Origin: Anaspis maculata
Taxonomy: Eukaryota > Arthropoda > Insecta > Coleoptera > Scraptiidae
Direction of reading: 5' to 3'
Assembly: GCA_949128115.1 (NCBI GenBank)
Contig: OX421968.1
Coordinates: 28,256,377-28,320,376, forward strand
Length of the DNA: 64,000 bases
Shown: positions 50,201-59,200 of the stretch, one piece after another
Position numbering within the stretch: position 1 is the first letter of the stretch
How the letters are laid out: every line of letters starts with the position of its first letter
The notes under the pieces: generated by a model
Database searches by the model: none
Seen by the model: only the letters and a program-made list of their open reading frames with translations
Told to the model about the DNA's origin: nothing
Position numbers and translations under genes: made by a program

Positions 50201-53200
50201 AAATATGCATACAGAATGTCTTTTTTTGAAAAAAGCTTTGAAGTTTTTTTTTCAAAGCCGGCCCTGGAAATTTTGAACTGTTTGATAGGGCGATGTGTCA
50301 GCTATCAATAGAAGAATCAACTCACAAAATTTCAATAGAATCCATTGAGTCGTTCTGAAGATACAGCTTGTCAAAAAACTCTACGAAATACATGAATCAC
50401 CCTGTAGCTTCGAAACGAACAACTTTATAGAAATTTCAAAACCAGATCCTGGTTCGCCTGGAAAAACTGGACCTACTCTTGAGCTATGTCCATTTGGTGG
50501 TGAATCACCCTGTATATCTACCTGTCTCACGGATACTTACGGAAACCCATCTCCTCATCAATAAATTCGACTCGCTCAAAAATAAAGTGCCGCCAATCTA
50601 TATCCCGCTGCACGTTTGCAATGTTCGTATCATCCAAATTCCGCGAATAGGTGGTCATTTCTTATGTTTTTGGAGTTTTTATTTTTTCGTACGTGCTTAT
50701 ACGTGCACACTACGGGCATTATCTCATTATTTCTTAACTTACTGAAACTATGAATCCAGCTTTACGTTGCCCACCTCTCAGTTTTAACATGTTTTTGAAA
50801 TTAGCATCCGGCAGACTAACTTGCGGCGTTTTCGAATCACCAAGACCGAACTAGTTCAGCTCTGGATGGGCATGCGCAGTTCGTTCGAGCAATTTTTTAC
50901 ATGTTCGTTTGACTTTCGCACGAACTAAGTGCTACTTTGGAGAATTTTTGCTATTGGAGATCCTGTATTTCAATAAGGGAATTGATTCCGCTTCCCATCC
51001 TGATTATAGGTATATTTATATCACACTCATTAGGTTAGTCAACGAAAAAACTAATACAATTTAAAAAAAATATGGAAAATGTTTTTTTTAGCAACGCAGT
51101 GAATTTTCTATTATTTTGGTAAAATGGATGATATAGTTTGAAACTTTCACTCAACTCAACTCGTCTCTACAATCTCGAAAATAGAAAATATTTTTTCAGA
51201 ATTTTTTCAAATTTCAACAAATTTTTTTAATTCACCAATTTTTCACATGTGCTTTTTTTCATGAACCTAGCAAGTGTGATATACTTATATATTTATAATC
51301 AGGAGAAAAAGCAGATTCCAATATCGATTCCCATATTGGAATACCTACAATAAGGTGTCCTATTTGAGAAAATTTTTAGATGTTTCCTGTAAGCGACATG
51401 CCGACATACCACAGAAAAATTGAGTGAACAGATTCGGAACCTACGGAAAAAAATCATACCAAGGATCATGTTTTCTTTTCAGAATTATGTTCAAGGGAGA
51501 GTCTCCAAAGGGGTGTATAATTTATACGTGAATACCATGTACCTATACCTACTTCAACAATGCCGAAATCACACAAATAAAAATCAGAAATGTCTAAAAA
51601 GTGTAGTTATGGTCGGTTATGGTATACCTGAGCACGTCTCAAGGTTGGTCGTTACCTGATTTCGGTAAGCACGCATGTAAGCACGCTTGAAGTATTGCTT
51701 CGCAGCCGAGTGACGACTATGAGACTGGTTTGTGGGCTTGAGACGTTCTCAAGTCGGAGATCGCGCGAAGTCTCGACTATGAGTACGGTCATTAGTCAAG
51801 TGGCCAAGTAGCGAAGTGGTGCCAGTCCACACCACCCAAAATCCCAAAATAACCATCAAGATGGCGGCAGCCATTATTACAGTTGAAAGTGCGAAGCTTC
51901 CCACCAAATCACCATATCACCACGTAATTCCTACTTGGATGTCATCAAACGACTCTAACCTACACATTGACAACATTTATTACCATGTCCCAACAGTTCT
52001 TCACACTGTAAAAAAAAATTCTTATGACAGATCGGAAAAAACTGTTTTTCTCAATTCTTCATCCCCACAACGAATAAACTGCCAAGTTTGGTGTAATTTT
52101 AGAGTAAACGATCCGTGAGTAAACGGCATCCTCTGATTTCATTCACCGAGTCAAACTGTTTGTGAGACCACCGTGCAAAGAATGGCACGCCAAGAAGTGA
52201 GCATTTTTGAGCACCTCATTTAACAGTAGTTTCTTGGCTGATACCAATCGATATGATTGATAATTTTGTCATAGATCAATAACTTGAACTCTTTTGTAAC
52301 GGTAATGCATGTGAATGAAACTCGAAACGAGCGTGGAGGCCTGGGAAAAAAATTTTCTCCAACGGTCGAATTTATTTCACGCCTACTGAGCGTTAGTTTG
52401 TTGGGCTCAGGCAGGCAGCGTTTGGATAGGTTTGGAGACAAAATTTTCATATCTGTCTATGCAGCTGAGTAACATAATTCTGGAAATTGATTTGAGAATC
52501 ATTAAAGATTATTTTGACAGTCACTAGGTACCCCCATGGGGATTAACTGCAGGGATCATGGCTGACGACGGAGGGCATCCAACTTTTATTGTGTTATTTT
52601 CTTTTTTCCTCTACCAACCTTCAAGGTTGTCATCATTTTGTACGTGTGAGTTTTCTTATGTTTGGAGAAGAAATAATTTTATAAAAACAACCGTGTAAAT
52701 AACTGTCAGAGTGACAGAGAATAAGACCTTGGACGTTGAATTCCCTCTGCAGTTAACCCCCATGTGGGTACTGACCGGCAAAACAATCATTGATGATTCA
52801 TAAATGAATTTCCAGAATTGAACTGCTCAACTTTTCAGATAGATATAAAGATTCTGCTTCCAAAGCTATCTAAACGCTCCCTACCTGAGCTCAGCGAACT
52901 GACGCTCAGTAGGCGTGAAAAAAAAATCGACCGCTGGAGAATTTTTTTTTTCAAGGCCTTCACGCTCATGTCGAGTTTCATGCACATGCATTACCGTTAC
53001 CAAAGAGTTCAAGTTATTGATCCATAACAAAATTATCAATCATATCGATTGGTAACAGCCAAGAAACTACTGTTAAATGAGGTCCTTGAAAATGCTCACT
53101 TCTTGGCGTGCCATTCTTTGCACGGTGGTCTCACAAGCATTTTGACTCGGTGAATGAAATCAGAGGATGCCGTTTACTCCAAAATGACACCACACTTGGC

Positions 53201-56200
53201 AGTTTATTCGTTGTGGGGTAGAAGAATTGAGAAAAACTGTTTTTTCCGATCTGTCATAAGAATTAATTTTTTTCAGTATGAAGAACTATTTGGACATGGT
53301 AACAAATGTTGTCAATGTACAGGTTAGAGTCGGTTGATGGCCTCCCAGTAAGAATTACGTGGTGGTATGGTGATTTGGTAGGAAGTCTCGCACCTTCAAC
53401 TTTCAAGGGCCCCCCAGACCCCCTCCGCATCGAGTGCACCGATGTCTCCAACTCTTGAAATTGAGGTTGAGGGACCCCCAACCAAACCCCAAAAGCGCAT
53501 TGCTTAAACTCAAAATGCATAGTTAGAACGCTTAACCACCGGACTATAATACTTCGGGAGGTGATTCCTCTCAAGCAAATGAGTCAAAAAGTAGGAGTAA
53601 CATTTTTCCCCATTTACAGAGTTACAGCCCCTCAAAGGTACGAAGTTAAACAAAGTTTTGCATTATTTGCTGAAAACCCGTCAAAGGTAGGAACTTCAAA
53701 TTTGGTATAGAGAAGTTTCTCAACAGTGCAAATGTGCATGCTAAGTTCTATACAAATCTAACCAGTGGCGGCGAAATTGAAGGGGATTGGGATTATGCTG
53801 AAAATTATTCATGACACGTCCGTGTTTTTTCACTTTTACCTCAGAATGATGCATCCTACGAAAAAAATGCAAGAGGAATAAAAGCTTTGGATTGAATGAA
53901 TCTATCGAAAAAATTGAATTTGAAGCTCTTACCGTTGACAGTTCTTGAGCAAATAATTGAAAACTTTGTTGCATTTTGAAATTGAAATCTAAAATCCGTA
54001 TCAATTTCCAAACCCAAATTTGCTGTTTCGGTGAGTTCCAATTGAGTCCCACCCATAAAGATTCTAATCTGCTGCCTGATTCTATCTCTCTGAGACTTGG
54101 GTCCAAAAAGCATTACCTTCGACTTCGAAGGATCCATGATCAAACAGTATTTTTTAACAAGCGAGTCTGTCCAGATCCTCACTTATATGCCTGCAAGCAC
54201 TATCCACGTCATTCACGCCAAAACTCAAATAAACCTGAGTGTCATCACCATAATAATGAGTATGGCAGTAATAGAGGCCCACGCTGAACGGAAGCTTCCA
54301 GCGATAAAGACGAATGATGCTAACGTTTTTTCCCACCCTTTTTTTCGGTGTCCTTCTCTTTTCACACTTTTTCCCTTGACGTGACTGCATGGTAGTACAC
54401 GCCAAGGTACATACTAAAGAGCGCATGAAAATTTTCACCTGGCCTGGGCCGGATTCGAACCCACGATCCCTGGAATTGCTTTCAAAGACTGAGCCCGCCG
54501 CGCTACCCCCTGGGTTGCCGCCATCTTTTTTTTCTGTTTGTGGTCTTGACTGCTTTTGGTCTTTAGCCATCCGCCATCTTGTGTTCGCCAATATCTCAAT
54601 GAAGAGAGATATCGATGTGGTGCAAACGCCAATCGAATGCGTACGTGTCCACTATATAAAGTTGACTAATGGTTTTTGTCCCTTGGCCGCCATCTTTGAT
54701 CCGCCAATTTGAATTTCTCTGAAAGTGGTCCGATTAGAGGTGAAATGTGTGGGCGATGTGAACTTCATTTAGGCTGTATTCTCAGCAGGCCAAAATTATT
54801 TTGAGGATTTCTCCCTCAAAAATAAAGATAAAAACTCAATTTTTTTTATTCGGTGTACTGAGTGTATTGAAAAATTGAGTGCATAGCGTTTTTTCAATTA
54901 TGTGAAAAATATATATTTTTTTGGTTTACAGCTTTTTTTTAAAACGGCTCTGTACTCAATTTTCTACGTCTCTCAAAATTATACTTTATATTATAGTTAT
55001 ATAAACAGTTGATAATTTTTTCGTCTGTCGCCTAAAAATTGAAATCTAAGGAAACTCACGATTCTTCAAGTGAAATATGGTTTCTAGGTCTTTTAAGTTG
55101 GTAAACCACCGTTTTTCCTCAAAAACGAGAAGTTGTCAGCGAAAATTTTTTTGGGCTCTTCAAACTGGAGATTGTGAGATGTGTCCCGAAGTTTCAAACC
55201 CAAATATCTCGAGAACGAAGCCTCTGATCAAAATTTTGCAGATGCAGTTTTTCTTCCAAATTTTACATGAAATTTAAAAATATGAACAATTCACAAAATT
55301 ACCTAAGGATGTGAAAAATAGGGGTAAAAAAGCGGGGACACCCCCGATTATCCACGCCTCTGAAAAATTTTGATGGAACGCGCTATTAGTTTTCGATACC
55401 GACTTATTTCAGTTAGCTTTGGTTCAAATTTGAACAAAATTAGTTGAGAAGTTCCAAAGTTATGACAAAAAATCAATTTTCAAAGCTCAACTTTGAACGC
55501 ATGTATCTCCGTTATTATTCGTTTCTGACATGTATTTCTTTTTGAGAAAGTCTACTTTTTTTGAAGTTTCCCATCACTTCCTGAAAGGACGCGATTTAAA
55601 TTTGAAACACTCTGTATCTGCGATTATTTTTTCCAATGGTATTATTGGAATGGACTTTTTCATTCGTTTTAAACTCGACATGGACGTGATCAACGATATA
55701 TCGGAACAAATTCTGATTGACGCAATCAGGATTTTACACAAACATATTTATATATAATATGCTTTATTTATTATTATCTTTTAATTTTATATATTTTATA
55801 TTTCCTTATTGGATTGATCAGTATGCTGTGTACTTTTGCAACCCGGAGTAAACGGGCAGCCCACTTTATGTTTAAATAAAGTTTTCTCTCTCTATACGTC
55901 CACATGGTTATCCTTATCATTGTCATTCATTTCTTGTAAAAGAATAGTTCTGGTGATGCTAACTTAACCTCCACATTTCTGTCAAATCTTCCCACACTTG
56001 CGCGTTAGCAACATAATCAGGATTCCTCCGATTGTAATCGGTAAAATTCCATGATTGCAATCAGTGGGAATCGCTGCAAATCAAAATGGCGGTGCTGAAC
56101 GCGATTCGTCATGATTCATGAATCGCTAGCAATCGATTCATGCGTTGAATGCCCCTATTTACTTAAGAAAATAGGACTTTTGATCTAAATGCCCTCCTAA

Positions 56201-59200
56201 TGGTGGCCCTACATTGACCATCAAATGCTGCAGCTTTCTTTGCAGCAGAATTTTAATTGGATGGGCAAAATTCAAAAAGTTTTGCCACCATGCTGCTAAA
56301 GAAGTTGGCTAGACGTGAACCGTAAACTTCTTGAGCAGCATGGCGGCGAAACTTTTTGAATTTTGCCCATCCAATCAGAATTCTGCTGCAAAAAAAGCTG
56401 CAGCATTTGATGCTCAATGTAGGGCCACCATAAAAATGGTAAATCGATCACTGTGCGTCTGTTCAGGTACCCGCGCTGGTTTGTACGTACCAATACACAA
56501 TATTGCGTGACCGCTTAGCGCATGCGCTAAAAAACGAGGTGATTCGTTCTAAGTCTTCCATATGTTACGCTGTAAAATGGGTGATTCTCAAACTAAGCTA
56601 AATGAATTATGCGTCGTTTTCAAGTAGAAGTGGTTACATAGAAAAATAGGAGTAACCCTCGCAACCTATTCATGAAAGCACATATGTTAGGGATTATTCC
56701 CAAATGCCCCAAATTACGAAATAAAAAAAACATGGAACACTTCAACCATAACATTCAAATTTACCGCGAAATTGTCTGGGGATATTTCATTTAATCAGTG
56801 CTGTATTGTATTGACGACAGCATGGTGTGGTCCTCTGAGTGGCACACACTTTTTCGACCGCCGAATATGCATTTTGAATCGGAAGACTTCACAAGTTGCT
56901 GATAGAACTGTACAAAACGTCAACGTCAAACACTGAAATCAATGTCATTGTCGATTTCTGGGCCGCTATTCTTGAATCGTGTGAGAAAAGTCCCTGGGAG
57001 TAAAATACATTCCGCAGTACACTGATGTAGCGAATGTTGCCTAAAATCGTGGTTTTTAGGCAACTTTCGCTACAGAAATGTAGTACGGATTATATAAAAC
57101 TCCCAGGGACTTTTCTCACACGATTCAAGAATAGCGGCCCTGAACATGCGCGATGATAACTTGTCACCGTTTTCTTAGTTCGCATGACATCCGTGTCGGA
57201 GCGCCACTTCCGCGCAATATTGTGTATTATATCCGTCACCTCGCCTTACGCTGGCGGTTATCCTCTACACGTTGCCGTACTACTACCGTGTCGGTTGCAG
57301 GCGTAATAGTCATTCTCATTCACCTAAGGTACTCGGGGCGCTGGGCAACTCGTATACTCCAGCTTTGCGCTGATGGGTTTATATGAGAAGTGCTTCGGGT
57401 GGATAAACCAATCGAATTGCTTGAAATTCAAATTTGTCGAATTCGATTGGCTGCTGCAGTGGGCGCGCTTTTAATTTTGCTCGCATTGTGTCGCACTCGC
57501 ATCACGTGATCCCTGCCGGCATCACCACTTGGCTACAAACGCGTGAATATTTTTCGAACTTGTCTATATAAAGACTGTCGCACGAGCAAGGGAGCCGCCT
57601 CTATGAGATGTCTATACTCAGAGGCTTCCCTAACGCCACCCGAGAGGGATTTTCCATCTTTCTTCAGAAGTGGATGGGCCCAGGCGTGATAGCGTCCGCC
57701 CATTAAAACTCTGACCGTTGCCGGCATTTCTGAAATCGAATTTAATTTCGACTGGAGAGGTGCATCCATTTGCTATGTCGTCGTCCCTTTGAGCGGTTAT
57801 TTATATTGTGTTGTTTTTTTTCTTGTTGCAGATATTGAACTTACTCTTAAGCGGAGCCACTTGCATTGGCCAGAAAGTGCAGGAGCAAATTCAAGATATG
57901 CTAAAGGAACTGAGCGATCTGAACGCCTCCCAAAACAAAATAAAAGCAGCCAACGACGACGTGGGCCCGTCTACATCCAAAGGAACCATCGCGAATAGGT
58001 TTACCAAAGAAACTGTGATCATCACTGCGTCTACCAAAGTAAAGGCTTCATGCGAGCTGCAATTACCTTCCATGGTGCCTTTGACTTCCAAATCGTCAAG
58101 TCAGCTGTTCTTCTTGAGAGTGCTTCGCGTTATCGTACAAATCCGCAATTCGTTCAAACAAAACCTCAAAAGAAGTGAGTGATTTCAGTTAGGTTTTTTT
58201 CAAATTGCCGTTTAATAACAACGTTGCCAATTCCACGTGAATTCACGAGTACTTGAGCAACAACGTACAGTCTGTTCTTCAATGGGTGGCCGGTAAGACG
58301 TCGGAGCCTGTTCAGAGAGTGGGCTGTGCAGATGGCATCAGCAAGACTTTGAGTGAGCCTTTGAACAATATGCCTTCGCAAGCTTCTCCGGAAATATTAC
58401 CTAGGGCTTGATTTCAAGTTGGAGATACGCCCGCGCAAGTGTAGCGTAAGTCGTTACTACGGCAACATAACACAATCCGATGCGATTATTGGCTTATCGA
58501 TTCCGTAAATGAGTGGCGCAAGTTGCGTCGCTGACTAGAAATTCAGCCCTCAGTTCGGAATCCATAGTGTCTTCATTATGAATAGACGGAAAATGAAGCA
58601 AAGCTACTAATCAAATAATTTACGAGGTGGGTCAAAAAAAAACGGACTTCTATTTTCCTCGTCCAATTTTGGTTTCTTATCCTACAAAAGCCAAATACTA
58701 AGATGGCCGAAACGTCAACATTACGAAGGCAGTTGGAAATATATCATGGTTTGAGTTTATTTCTTCTTTATAAAAGCCAATGACGGATTTTGAAAGAATA
58801 ATCTTCTTGCAATAAAGCTACAACGCTTCAAATCGGTTCATCCGTCGTGAAAATGGAGCGGTTTCGAGAAGAGCTTCAATTTTTTTTTTTTTTCATCGAC
58901 AGTAGTCACATTTTTGTCTTATTTTTTTAATTTATTGGTCGATTTTACCGACTTTTTCTTCAAAAATTGAAATTTCTTGTGAGGAGATGAATTGCCATCT
59001 ATGCCGTTTTTCAAATTGGAGCTTCATTACAGAGTTAAAAGCCTTTCATAGCTGGGAGCATTTCACGTTTTTCAATTGTAATTTTTGAACCTTTGACTGA
59101 TTTCGCCCAAATTTTGCACCTACAGTTTTCAAGTAAGTGCCAACAATTTGATAGTGATAAGTTTCATCAGAATCTTCCAGTAGCGTAGATACAGGAGGGC

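Larger units (their letters stand above)
47200..51560. repeat. distant weak inverted pair
   Basis: About 47200-47390 (GGAGACTTCCCCTTGAACAT, TTTTTTTCCGTAGGTT, TTTTCTGTGGTA) is the reverse complement of about 51405-51560. This suggests a larger, older element into which the intervening repeats inserted. The interior is not inverted. Confidence 0.55.
45956..57831 (+). other. HUWE1 intron, 11.9 kb, repeat-filled
   Basis: Bounded by GTGAGT and TTGTTGCAG with matching phase 0. Repeats are listed separately. Unassigned stretches longer than 300 bp are 45956-46490, 46770-47200, 48130-48740, 50730-51400, 54780-56190, 56435-56955 and 57140-57830. In them I see no gene; 46270-46281 is a short (GC)n run. 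Confidence 0.88.

Noticed and set aside
58166..58440. Open frames on both strands after the exon ending at 58174, considered as the missing HUWE1 linker exon
   Set aside because: Neither strand resembles the pre-HECT linker and no acceptor/donor pair with the needed phase was found.
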